Position numbers and translations under genes: made by a program. Positions 7,493-14,841 of a stretch of 16,947 nucleotides of DNA are shown piece after piece (positions within the stretch are counted from its first letter, which is position 1; each line of letters begins with the position of its first letter). This stretch comes from Candidatus Delongbacteria bacterium. GTDB lineage: Bacteria > CAIWAD01. The DNA is taken from assembly GCA_020634015.1 (NCBI GenBank), contig JACKCN010000015.1, forward strand, positions 1-16,947. Direction: 5' to 3'. The notes beneath the pieces are model-generated. The model ran no database searches. It was not told the DNA's origin and saw nothing but the letters and a program-made list of their open reading frames with translations.

Positions 7493-9810
7493 ACAGCGAG
7501 CGACATTCCAGCCATTCCCACGACGAGTCGGGCCTGCACGGCATCACCCTGCTGGACCTGTACCGCAGCCTGTTCCAGGGGCGGTATTACATCGTGGGTT
7601 TCCTGGTCCTGGCCGTCAGCATCACCCTGTATCTCAATTCCAATCTGGAATACGTCTACCGCAGCACGGCCACCGCGATGGTGATCACCCAGAACCCCTG
7701 GGAGTCCGGCGCGCTGGTGAACTCGGTGCGCAACACGCCCTCGCTGAGCATCACCGACCAGCTGCAGATCCTGGGCAGCCGCAAGCTGGCCCTGCAGGCG
7801 GTGCAGGAAGTGATGGGCTCGCAGTACGCGGACCAGCTGTACCTGCTGGGCTACCCTGAAAAACCGCTGGGCAACAGCATTGATTTCGCCACCAACGAGT
7901 TGCTGGGTGCGCTGACCGTGAAGCAGGTGAGCAATTCCAACGTGCTCGCGATCAGCGTGGAAGCCCCTTCGGGATTCGAGGCGGCCTATCTGGCGAACAC
8001 GGTCACACGCAAGTTCCAGGAGCAGAATCAGCAGTTCAGCCGTGCCGAGTACACCGAACTGACCGATTTCCTCAAGGCGCAGCTGGACCAGGTGCACGCC
8101 AGGCTTTCCGAGGCCGAACTGCATCTGGCGGGTTTCAAGGAAGACACCAAGCTGGCCGCCCTGGATGTGGAAACCCAGGCCATCGTGGAGCAGAGCGCCT
8201 CGGCGCGTGCCCAGTTGAACGCGATCGATCTTGAACTTCAGTCCAATGAGATCACCCTGGGCGAACTGCGCGCCAACTATTCGCAGGGGCAGTCGTCCGT
8301 GATCGAGGATCTCGAGAATCTCAACAACGCCACCATTGACCGTCTGGTGGACGACATTTCCCTTCGTGAAGCCGATGTGGCCAGCATCCGTGCCAAGGGC
8401 GAGACGGGCAGCGAGCAGTACATCACCAAGATGGAAGACGAGCTGCGTCGCCTGCGCGAAGCCCTGTCGGCCGAAACACGCAAGCTGGCCGCCACGGGCA
8501 TGAAGTCCGCCGATCCGCTGGGCACCATGCAGCAGACCTTTGACCGCATCGTTCAACTGGATGTGGAGAACAAGGCGCTGCGCAGCACGCGCCGTCTGCA
8601 GGAAGAGACCGTGCAGGCCTTCGAGGCCCAGCTGGCGCGTCTGCCCGAGACCAGTCTGGACTATGTGCGTCTCACACGCGAAGTCGAGATCAACGAGAAA
8701 CTGTACCGCCTGCTCACCGAGAAGTACCAGGAAAATCAGGTGATGGCCGCGGGCAAGATCGGCAACGTGCAGCTCATCGATACGGCCGAGGTGCCCGAAG
8801 CACCCATCAGCCCCAACAAGAAACTGAACCTGCTGATCGGAATCTTCGTGGGTCTGCTGCTGGGCCTGGGGCTCTCGCTGCTGAACTTCCTGCTGGACAG
8901 CCGGATGATCACGCCCGAGGATCTGAAGAGCTTCAACCGGCCGGTGCGCGGTGTGATACCCAGCATCAATGTGCGCAAGCTGGACACGGTGCTCAAGAAA
9001 GAGAAGCTGGAAGGGCTGGGCTCCGAGTACCGGGCCAAGATCCAGCACAAGCTGATCACCCACTTCAGCCCCAAGAGCCCCATCAGCGAGGCCTACCGCA
9101 GCCTGCGTACTCAGTTGCTGATCGACCTGGGCGGCAGCGAGGAGAAGACCAGCGAACGCAAGGTGGTGATGGTGACTTCCAGCACCACCCAGGAAGGCAA
9201 GAGCCTGACCTGCGCCAACCTGGCCGTGACCATTGCCCAGACCGGACGGCGCACCCTGCTGATCGATGCGGACATGCGCCGCCCCACGGCCCACCGCAAC
9301 TTCAGCCTGGAACGCGGCGAAGGCCTGAGCAACCTGCTGGGCAACGGGCATCAGCCCGAGGCACTCGTGTGTGATACGGACATCGAGAACCTGTACGTGA
9401 TCACCGCAGGCCCGATTCCGGCCAACCCGGCCGAGCTGCTGGGCAGCCAGAAGATGCGTGACCTGCTGGACTGGGCGCGCGCCCATTACGACTTCGTGCT
9501 GGTGGATACGCCACCCGTGCTGCCGGTGACCGACCCGGTGGTGATCTCGCAGCTGGTCGACGGGGTGATGGTGGTGGTGCGCAGTCGCCACAGCCACCGC
9601 CGCGAACTGCAGCTGGCGCTCTCGGGCCTCAGTTCCGTCTCGGCCAACATCATGGGCATGATCCTGAACGATTACGACCTGAAGCGGATCTACGGCAGTT
9701 ACTACTACTACTATCACTACTACGACAACTACTACTACTACCGCAAGGACAACGGGCGCAAGGACCGCCAGCGGCGCAAGCGGCGCCGGAGCGCACCCCA
9801 GGAGGCCTGA
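7489..9810 (+). CDS. Wzc-type polysaccharide co-polymerase / tyrosine autokinase
   Basis: This 773-aa inner-membrane protein combines a chain-length regulator (Wzz domain) with a cytoplasmic bacterial tyrosine kinase (BY-kinase). Such proteins control export and length of capsule or exopolysaccharide. Domain order: TM1 near 33-50, periplasmic Wzz/GNVR region with long helices (about 55-440, including coiled coil 185-385), TM2 near 446-468, then the CpsD-like kinase domain from about 530. Kinase motifs are Walker A ending QEGKS (568-572), Walker A' TLLIDADMRRP (589-599) and Walker B FVLVDTPP (669-676). The usual Pro-Gly before EGKS is Thr-Gln here. The C-terminus is a tyrosine cluster with 12 Tyr between 735 and 751, the autophosphorylation tail, followed by a very basic end (about 752-767). 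No outer-membrane exporter or cognate phosphatase is in the window. Coupled to the upstream membrane protein, with the glycosyltransferase 17 bp downstream. Confidence 0.93.
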   Translation: MNSERHSSHSHDESGLHGITLLDLYRSLFQGRYYIVGFLVLAVSITLYLNSNLEYVYRSTATAMVITQNPWESGALVNSVRNTPSLSITDQLQILGSRKLALQAVQEVMGSQYADQLYLLGYPEKPLGNSIDFATNELLGALTVKQVSNSNVLAISVEAPSGFEAAYLANTVTRKFQEQNQQFSRAEYTELTDFLKAQLDQVHARLSEAELHLAGFKEDTKLAALDVETQAIVEQSASARAQLNAIDLELQSNEITLGELRANYSQGQSSVIEDLENLNNATIDRLVDDISLREADVASIRAKGETGSEQYITKMEDELRRLREALSAETRKLAATGMKSADPLGTMQQTFDRIVQLDVENKALRSTRRLQEETVQAFEAQLARLPETSLDYVRLTREVEINEKLYRLLTEKYQENQVMAAGKIGNVQLIDTAEVPEAPISPNKKLNLLIGIFVGLLLGLGLSLLNFLLDSRMITPEDLKSFNRPVRGVIPSINVRKLDTVLKKEKLEGLGSEYRAKIQHKLITHFSPKSPISEAYRSLRTQLLIDLGGSEEKTSERKVVMVTSSTTQEGKSLTCANLAVTIAQTGRRTLLIDADMRRPTAHRNFSLERGEGLSNLLGNGHQPEALVCDTDIENLYVITAGPIPANPAELLGSQKMRDLLDWARAHYDFVLVDTPPVLPVTDPVVISQLVDGVMVVVRSRHSHRRELQLALSGLSSVSANIMGMILNDYDLKRIYGSYYYYYHYYDNYYYYRKDNGRKDRQRRKRRRSAPQEA
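9691..9741 (+). repeat. TAC-rich low-complexity tract encoding the Tyr tail
   Basis: Within the kinase gene, 12 of 17 codons are Tyr, nearly all TAC, including runs of five and four. The five-codon run at 9700-9714 ends in TAT. Such a triplet tract can gain or lose codons by slippage without shifting the frame. Confidence 0.8.
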
Positions 9811-9812
9811 GC

Positions 9813-9819
9813 GGAAAGG
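9813..9819 (+). promoter_or_regulatory. Ribosome binding site for a GTG-started glycosyltransferase
   Basis: GGAAAGG lies 8 bases before the GTG at 9828, in the 17 bp gap after the kinase stop. It supports the non-ATG start, which also begins exactly at the conserved N-terminal strand of the GT1 fold. Confidence 0.6.
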
Positions 9820-9827
9820 CGGCCCGC

Positions 9828-11108
9828 GTGAGAATCACCGTCCTGGCCGTGGGCTCCCGCGGTGACGTGCAACCCGTGCTGGCTCTGGCGCTCGCGCTGC
9901 AGCAGGCGGGTCACGTCGTGAGACTGGGCACGCACGATGTCTTCCGTCCGCTGGCCGAATCACATGGCATGGACGTTCACGTACTGCGCGGGCTCTCGAT
10001 AGATGACCTGATGCACACGATGACCGCAGGCGGCGGGCAGCGCCGGGGCGGACGCTTCTTTGGCGAGTTCTTCCGCGGCATGGGCCTGATTCGCGAAGGT
10101 CTAGAAGGCCTGCAGGATTCCTGTCTGGAGGCAGCCGCGGATGCCGAACTGCTGTGCATCAGCCCCCAGTTGCTGGCCTTCGCCGCCTCGCTGGCGGAGA
10201 CCGGAGGACCCGTTCAGGCCTGTCTGTCCCTGCAGCCGATGGCACCCACGGGCCAGTTCCCCTCACCATTCATGGGCACCCGTTCCCTGGGGCCCTGGCT
10301 CAATCGAATGAGCTACACGGCTCCGGCCCATCTTTTCTGGCCCTTCGTCTCACGCACGTTCAACCACTGGCGCGACACCCGGCTGGGCTTGGGCCCCGTG
10401 GGGGCCTCCACTGCGGCTCGCTGGCTGAAGTTCCAGCGTGACCTGTTCTGCGGTTTCAGCGAACACGTGGTGCCACGCCCGCCCGACTGGTCCTCACATG
10501 TCCAGACCTGTGGTTACTGGCGTCTGGTGAGTGATGGCTGGTGCCCTTCCGTTGAACTTGAGCGCTTTCTGGCGGCGGGGCCGCCACCGCTGGCGATCGG
10601 ATTCGGCAGCATGGCCGATGGCGAAGCGGAACGCACTCTGTCCACAGTGCTCGAGGCGCTGGAGCTGAGCGGTCGCCGGGCGGTGATCCAGACATCGCTG
10701 AGCGGCACAGAGGGCCGTGGATTGCCGGAGACGGTGCATCGAGCCGACGATCTGCCCCACGACTGGCTCTTTCCCCGCTGCGCGGCGGTCGTGCATCACG
10801 CGGGGGCGGGCACGGCCGGTGAAACCATGCGCGCGGGCATTCCCTCGATTCCCGTTCCCTGGGCCTTCGAGCAACCCTGGTGGGCCCGGCGCATGCAACA
10901 GCTGGGCGTGGCCACGGCCCCTTTGCCGCGCCATCGGCTCACCGCGCAGGCACTGGCCCAGCGGATCACCCAGGCCTGCGACGACGCCAGTTTGCGCATG
11001 CGCGCGCGGAATCTGGGGCACGCCTTGCAGGCCGAGGATGGCCTGGCCTGCGCGGTTTCCCGACTGGAACGGCTGGTGGAGACTCGGCAGGCGCGGGGAT
11101 TGGGCTGA
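9828..11108 (+). CDS. GT1-family glycosyltransferase (UDP-glucosyltransferase-like)
   Basis: This is a 426-aa cytoplasmic or membrane-associated GT-B glycosyltransferase that transfers a sugar from an NDP-sugar to a lipid or small acceptor. The N-terminus (VLAVGSRGDVQPVLALALAL, 5-24) is the 'GSRGDVQP' signature of the sterol/macrolide glucosyltransferase branch of GT1. The C-terminal donor-binding motif is VHHAGAGTAGETMRAGIPS (322-340), followed by PWAFEQPWWA (344-353), where the E-Q pair usually holds the sugar. Both half-domains look complete. The GTG start is supported by the binding site at 9813-9819. Gene position right after a Wzc-type kinase suggests action on a surface glycan or glycolipid, but acceptor specificity cannot be read from the sequence. 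A 256 bp gap without recognisable genes separates it from the subtilase; I see no clear terminator there. Confidence 0.9.
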   Translation: MRITVLAVGSRGDVQPVLALALALQQAGHVVRLGTHDVFRPLAESHGMDVHVLRGLSIDDLMHTMTAGGGQRRGGRFFGEFFRGMGLIREGLEGLQDSCLEAAADAELLCISPQLLAFAASLAETGGPVQACLSLQPMAPTGQFPSPFMGTRSLGPWLNRMSYTAPAHLFWPFVSRTFNHWRDTRLGLGPVGASTAARWLKFQRDLFCGFSEHVVPRPPDWSSHVQTCGYWRLVSDGWCPSVELERFLAAGPPPLAIGFGSMADGEAERTLSTVLEALELSGRRAVIQTSLSGTEGRGLPETVHRADDLPHDWLFPRCAAVVHHAGAGTAGETMRAGIPSIPVPWAFEQPWWARRMQQLGVATAPLPRHRLTAQALAQRITQACDDASLRMRARNLGHALQAEDGLACAVSRLERLVETRQARGLG

Positions 11109-11355
11109 CGCCCACGCTGGTCTGTCGGCACCCGCAAGGGCTGGCACATGCTTTGCTTCCGGTGGGAGATCCAGCCGGACACACGAGGAATTCATTGGGA
11201 CTGCTTCACGCAAGTCGTTCAGGAACAGGTGCTTTCGTTTTCTGCGAGGCACATTCGTTCTCAGCCTTCCCTGGCAGTCCGGTCACACAGCGTCTGACAC
11301 ACGATACACTCTGCTCTCCCGGTACGCCACTCAGCTGGCCAGAGAGACTTTCACT

Positions 11356-11360
11356 GGAGG
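11356..11360 (+). promoter_or_regulatory. Ribosome binding site deciding the subtilase start
   Basis: GGAGG lies 4 bases before the ATG at 11365. The reading frame is open far upstream (to 10717, inside the glycosyltransferase gene in another frame), so this site and the signal peptide right after the ATG settle the true start. Confidence 0.75.
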
Positions 11361-11364
11361 ACCC

Positions 11365-14214
11365 ATGCGCCCTGTCATCAGCGGATTGATCGTTCTGGCC
11401 ACCAGCCTGATTCTGAAGGCGGGCGAGCTCTCTCCCGGTCTGCAGACTCTGTTGTCCCGAACTCCCGACCTGGAAGAACTGAAGGTTCTGGTGGTTCTGG
11501 AGGACCAGGCGCCGATTTCCGTCCTGGACCGCCAGATGCACGAGGCGCGCACTCCCATGGCCGTGCGCCACGCCCGGGTCATCCGCTCGCTCCAGGATGT
11601 GGCAGCGCGCTCCCAGCCCGCAGTCGAACAAGGTCTGAAGGATCTGCAGCTGGCGGGCAAGGTGCTTGGGTACACACCGTACTGGCTGGTGAACGCGTTC
11701 GTGGTGCGCACCACCGCGGACATGGTGCCGGCACTGGCTGCGATGGACGGAGTGTCCGTCGTTGAGCCCGACCTGGTGGTTGAACTGATCGAGCCGATTG
11801 CTTCTACCGCGTCGCGAGAAGGTGAGCGCGAGATCGGCATCACCGAAGCCCTGCGCTCCATGGACGTGGACCGGGTGTGGTACGAGCTGGGCATCCGCGG
11901 CGAAGGGGCCATCGTGGGCAATCTGGACACGGGCGTGAATGTCAACCATGAGTCGCTTGTATCGCGCTGGCGGGGCAACGATGCTCCCGCCAGTGAATGC
12001 TGGCTGGATGTGCTGGGCGCCAGCACGACGCCATCGGACGGAAACGGACACGGCAGCCATGTCATGGGCACGATCACAGGCCTGGCCAGTGGCGACAGCA
12101 TCGGTGTGGCACCGGAGGCCACCTGGATCGCCTGCAACGCCATCAACCAGAGTGTTGGAGCCGGGTTCGACAACGATGTGCTGGATGCCCTGCAGTGGTT
12201 CTCCGATCCGGACGGAAATCCGGACACTGATGCCGAAGTGCCCGACGTGATCCAGAACTCATGGGGCGTGGCCGAATTCTTCTCGGGATACGTCGACTGC
12301 GACAGCCGCTGGTGGACTGCGATTGACAACTGCGAGGCCGCGGGTGTGGTGCTGACCTGGTCCGCGGGCAACGAAGGCTCCGGTGCCGCCACCCTGCGCA
12401 GTCCGGCTGACCGCGCGCTCACGCCCACCAGTTGTTTCAGTGTGGGCAGCACGATCCAGACGGCCCCCTTCACCATCAGTGACTTCTCGAGCCGTGGACC
12501 CACCAACTGCACCTCGGACTTTCCGATCAAGCCGGAAGTGGTGGCCCCCGGATCCGACATCTACTCGGCGGATGGCTTCAATCCCACGGGGTATGTCCTG
12601 CTCTCGGGCACCTCGATGGCCGGTCCCCACGTGGCCGGTGTGGTGGGTCTGATGCGCAGCGCCAATCCCGAGCTGGATGTGGAGAGCATCAAGCAGATCC
12701 TGATGGACACGGCCACCGATCTGGGCACGCCCGGTGAGGACAATGTCTACGGCCATGGTTTCGTGAACGCCTACGCTGCCGTGGAGGCCGCGATGGTCAA
12801 CTGGGTCACCGTGTCCGGTGTGGTGCGCGACGGCCAGGGCATGGCCCCGCTTGCGGGCGCCAGGATCCGTGTGGACGGCGCCGGCATCGACGCATTCACC
12901 GAACCGGACGGGAGCTACAGCGTGACCCTGATGGCCGAGCCGCGAACCTTCACGGTCAGTGTCTGGGGCTATGCCAGCCAATCGGCCCTGCTGGAACTGG
13001 TGGAGGGCGAAGACCTGGTCCGGGACTGGGTCCTGCAGGCGGTGCCCAATGCGGTGCTGTCCGGCGTGGTGCACGATGCGGGTGGCAATCCCTTGCAGGC
13101 GGCTCTGGTGAGTGTCCTGGACACACCTCTGGATCCCATCTACTCGGCGTTCGACGGCAGTTTCCAGTTTACCCTGCCGGCGGGCGAGACCTATGTGGTG
13201 CGCAGCCAGGGCAGCAGTGGCGCAGTCAGTGTGCCACTGGGCCCCGATGCCCATGGGTACCGGGCCTTCGATCTGGCGGACGGCGACTGGGATGAACAGA
13301 TTGTGCAGTTGAGTCCTCAGGGAAGCGACGTTGTGCTTCAGGGGGTGAACCGGGTGGAGAACTTCGTGCATCTCCCGATCGACCCCGTTGACGGAGGCCC
13401 CGGCACGGCTCTTGTCTTTGGTCAGTCCGATGACAACCGCGTGCACCACCTGGACCTGCCCTTCGTCTTCATGTATTACGGACAAGCATTCAGCGAGATC
13501 TCGGTCTCGGCCAACGGCTGGGTCGCCTTGGGTTACAGCGACAGCGAGGACTTCTCGGGTTTTGACATCCCCGATCCGGATGACGGTCCGCTTGCCATGC
13601 TGGCTCCTTTCTGGGAAGACCTCTCGCCCCAGGTCAGTGCCAGCGGAAGCGTGTCCACCTGGTACGATCAGGCCGGTGGGCAGTTCGTGATCGAGTACAA
13701 CCACATCCGTCAGCTGACCCCCACGTCCGCGCTGGAAACCTTTGCCGTACACCTGCTGGACCCCGCCGTGCACCCCAGCCTGAGCGGGGATGGCTCGATC
13801 GTCTTCTGGTACGGAACCGTGAGCAACTCGGACAACACCGCGGTGGGCATCGAAAGCCCCGATGGCGAGGACGGGCTGCAGATCTGGAATGGCCGCTTTG
13901 ATGGCAGCAACACACCCGGAGGGCTGTTGTCGCCCACCTGCGTACCCATCGTCAGTGGTGCGGTCGTGCTGTTCACCACCGGACTGGGTGAGCCGCAGCA
14001 TGCACCGCCCCTGCCCGTGCAGGACCTGAGCATCACGACCGTGGGTGGCATGACGCACCTGCAGTGGACTGCCAGCGGCGGGGCGAGTTCCTACCGCATC
14101 GAACGCTCCATCGATGGCGGGCCCTGGCAGGTGCTTGGCACAACCGCGGACACCCAGTGGATGGAGCCGCGCTCATTGGGCAACCGCCGCTTCCGCGTGG
14201 TCGCCCAGAACTGA
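11365..14214 (+). CDS. Secreted subtilisin-like serine protease (S8) with C-terminal beta domains
   Basis: The 949-aa product has a signal peptide (1 to about 19). An I9-like propeptide follows (about 38-140; core KVLVVLEDQ, later GVSVVEPDLVVEL), which normally chaperones folding and is removed. The peptidase S8 domain spans about 170-475. Its catalytic triad is intact: D188 in NLDTGVN, H229 in GNGHGSH and S417 in SGTSMAGPHVAG, with oxyanion N336 in SAGNEG. Two carboxypeptidase-regulatory-like beta-sandwiches follow (about 481-556 and 563-648; each begins SGVV and contains a 'DGSYS/DGSFQ' turn). A larger beta domain comes next (about 660-872; ISVSANGWVALG, MLAPFWEDL, ETFAVHLL), then a fibronectin-III-like domain (885-949). 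No T9SS tail or lipobox is present, unlike the neighbouring beta-helix protein, so it may be released to the medium or periplasm. Cys residues in the catalytic domain (212, 257, 312, 323, 357, 382) could form disulfides. A terminator lies 80 bp downstream. Confidence 0.94.
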   Translation: MRPVISGLIVLATSLILKAGELSPGLQTLLSRTPDLEELKVLVVLEDQAPISVLDRQMHEARTPMAVRHARVIRSLQDVAARSQPAVEQGLKDLQLAGKVLGYTPYWLVNAFVVRTTADMVPALAAMDGVSVVEPDLVVELIEPIASTASREGEREIGITEALRSMDVDRVWYELGIRGEGAIVGNLDTGVNVNHESLVSRWRGNDAPASECWLDVLGASTTPSDGNGHGSHVMGTITGLASGDSIGVAPEATWIACNAINQSVGAGFDNDVLDALQWFSDPDGNPDTDAEVPDVIQNSWGVAEFFSGYVDCDSRWWTAIDNCEAAGVVLTWSAGNEGSGAATLRSPADRALTPTSCFSVGSTIQTAPFTISDFSSRGPTNCTSDFPIKPEVVAPGSDIYSADGFNPTGYVLLSGTSMAGPHVAGVVGLMRSANPELDVESIKQILMDTATDLGTPGEDNVYGHGFVNAYAAVEAAMVNWVTVSGVVRDGQGMAPLAGARIRVDGAGIDAFTEPDGSYSVTLMAEPRTFTVSVWGYASQSALLELVEGEDLVRDWVLQAVPNAVLSGVVHDAGGNPLQAALVSVLDTPLDPIYSAFDGSFQFTLPAGETYVVRSQGSSGAVSVPLGPDAHGYRAFDLADGDWDEQIVQLSPQGSDVVLQGVNRVENFVHLPIDPVDGGPGTALVFGQSDDNRVHHLDLPFVFMYYGQAFSEISVSANGWVALGYSDSEDFSGFDIPDPDDGPLAMLAPFWEDLSPQVSASGSVSTWYDQAGGQFVIEYNHIRQLTPTSALETFAVHLLDPAVHPSLSGDGSIVFWYGTVSNSDNTAVGIESPDGEDGLQIWNGRFDGSNTPGGLLSPTCVPIVSGAVVLFTTGLGEPQHAPPLPVQDLSITTVGGMTHLQWTASGGASSYRIERSIDGGPWQVLGTTADTQWMEPRSLGNRRFRVVAQN

Positions 14215-14294
14215 CTTTCATCGAATGTGTGGTGCATCATGAAAAGCCACACACGGGCGTCCTGCCTCAAGATCCGCAACCCATCAGACATTGC

Positions 14295-14319
14295 AAGGGC
14301 CCCAAAGCGGGGCCCTTTT
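14295..14319 (+). terminator. Rho-independent terminator after the subtilase gene
   Basis: A perfect 9 bp stem, AAGGGCCCC / GGGGCCCTT, surrounds a 5-base loop (AAAGC), and the 3' arm runs into TTTT. It lies 80 bp after the stop codon. This is a textbook intrinsic terminator for the plus-strand gene. Confidence 0.92.
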
Positions 14320-14354
14320 CATGTGACACGAGCCACATCACTTCAGCAACGGCA

Positions 14355-14506
14355 CGGGCAACGAATGCATGATGCCTCGCTCGGGGCTTGGCAGGAGACG
14401 ATCGCCAGCGAGGCGAAGCCATCATCCCTTCCCTCGCGCAGCAGGGGAAGGCCTGCCGAAGGCAGGGTGGGATGGGGGCCATTCGTGGCATGACGGACCA
14501 GTTGTG
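14355..14506. repeat. Intergenic repeat, copy A (two hairpins)
   Basis: About 150 bp aligns with copy B at 14617-14770, sharing blocks such as TCGGGGCTTGGC, GGCGAAGCCAT, CCTTCCCTCGCG, GGGGAAGG, GCCGAAGGC and GGGATGGGGGCCAT. Two adjacent stems occur. The first pairs 14427-14433 with 14445-14451 (CCTTCCC/GGGAAGG). The second pairs 14452-14457 with 14461-14466 (CCTGCC-GAA-GGCAGG). It may belong to a dispersed intergenic family, which cannot be tested from one window. Confidence 0.8.
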
Positions 14507-14600
14507 TCTTGCTCCGCGAGTGTGTCACCACCCACCTGAGCACAGGGATAGAACGACAGATTCGCCCCGCCAGCCCCACACACGCGATCCGCCCACGCCC

Positions 14601-14621
14601 GCCCGTGGATTCCCCACGGGC
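14601..14621. repeat. Perfect 8-bp hairpin between the repeat copies
   Basis: GCCCGTGG (14601-14608) pairs perfectly with CCACGGGC (14614-14621) around a 5-base loop. The last bases touch the start of repeat copy B. No T-run follows in either direction, so it is not an obvious intrinsic terminator. Confidence 0.6.
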
Positions 14622-14770
14622 TACGGATGTGTGATGCCCCATTCGGGGCTTGGCTGGCAGCGATTGTGTGCCGGGGCGAAGCCATGATCACCTTCCCTCG
14701 CGCCAGCGGGGGAAGGCACGCCGAAGGCGTGATGGGATGGGGGCCATGTGTGGCTTGGCGCAGTTGGTGT
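14617..14770. repeat. Intergenic repeat, copy B (two hairpins)
   Basis: This is the diverged partner of copy A, offset by about 262 bp. It keeps both stems. The first pairs 14691-14697 with 14710-14716 (identical arms, loop one base longer). The second pairs 14717-14722 with 14726-14731 (CACGCC-GAA-GGCGTG). In the second stem two base pairs differ from copy A, and each change is matched by its partner, so pairing is preserved. Confidence 0.8.
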
Positions 14771-14790
14771 ATGGAATGATGAATGCGACA

Positions 14791-14815
14791 CAACCCAAAG
14801 CGTCGCTTTGGGTTG
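14791..14815. repeat. Perfect 10-bp hairpin near the beta-helix gene end
   Basis: CAACCCAAAG (14791-14800) and CTTTGGGTTG (14806-14815) pair perfectly around CGTCG, and the loop edges could extend the stem. It lies 27 bp past the stop of the minus-strand gene. The lack of a T-run argues against a standard intrinsic terminator, though it could protect the 3' end of either convergent transcript. Confidence 0.6.
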
Positions 14816-14824
14816 GGGAAACAG

Positions 14825-14839
14825 CGCCCCTGCGGGGCG
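14825..14839 (-). terminator. Possible terminator of the beta-helix gene
   Basis: Read on the minus strand, a 6 bp GC stem (CGCCCC-GCA-GGGGCG) begins two bases after the TAG stop and is followed by CTGTTT. The T-tract is short and interrupted, so termination here is plausible but not certain. It could act together with the hairpin at 14791-14815. Confidence 0.4.
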
Positions 14840-14841
14840 TC

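Larger units (their letters stand above)
14215..14841. other. Convergent intergenic spacer with repeats and hairpins
   Basis: This 627 bp stretch between two convergent genes shows no credible protein gene. Short open frames on both strands have no ribosome binding sites and run through the repeats. It holds the subtilase terminator (14295-14319), two related repeats (14355-14506 and 14617-14770), and isolated perfect hairpins at 14601-14621, 14791-14815 and 14825-14839. The remainder (about 14507-14600) shows nothing recognisable. Confidence 0.8.

Noticed and set aside
7399..9717. Minus-strand open frame of 772 codons across the Wzc-like gene
   Set aside because: It is the antisense shadow of a gene with intact Wzz and kinase motifs. 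It is rich in His, Gln and Gly and matches no family I know.
11281..11310. Possible promoter before the subtilase
   Set aside because: GATACACT resembles a weak -10 element, but I found no convincing -35 at the right spacing, and FCB promoters differ from the E. coli consensus.
10717..11364. N-terminal extension of the subtilase frame
   Set aside because: This part overlaps the glycosyltransferase gene in another frame and has a Pro/Arg-rich composition. The true start at 11365 has GGAGG and a signal peptide.
12259..14058. Minus-strand open frame of 599 codons across the subtilase
   Set aside because: It is antisense to the catalytic and beta domains of the protease, and its product is low-complexity and His/Gly/Val-rich.
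14343..14793. Two overlapping minus-strand open frames in the spacer (99 and 123 codons)
   Set aside because: They run through the repeats, lack ribosome binding sites, and resemble the spurious 'PHPTLP'-type products that intergenic repeats often yield.
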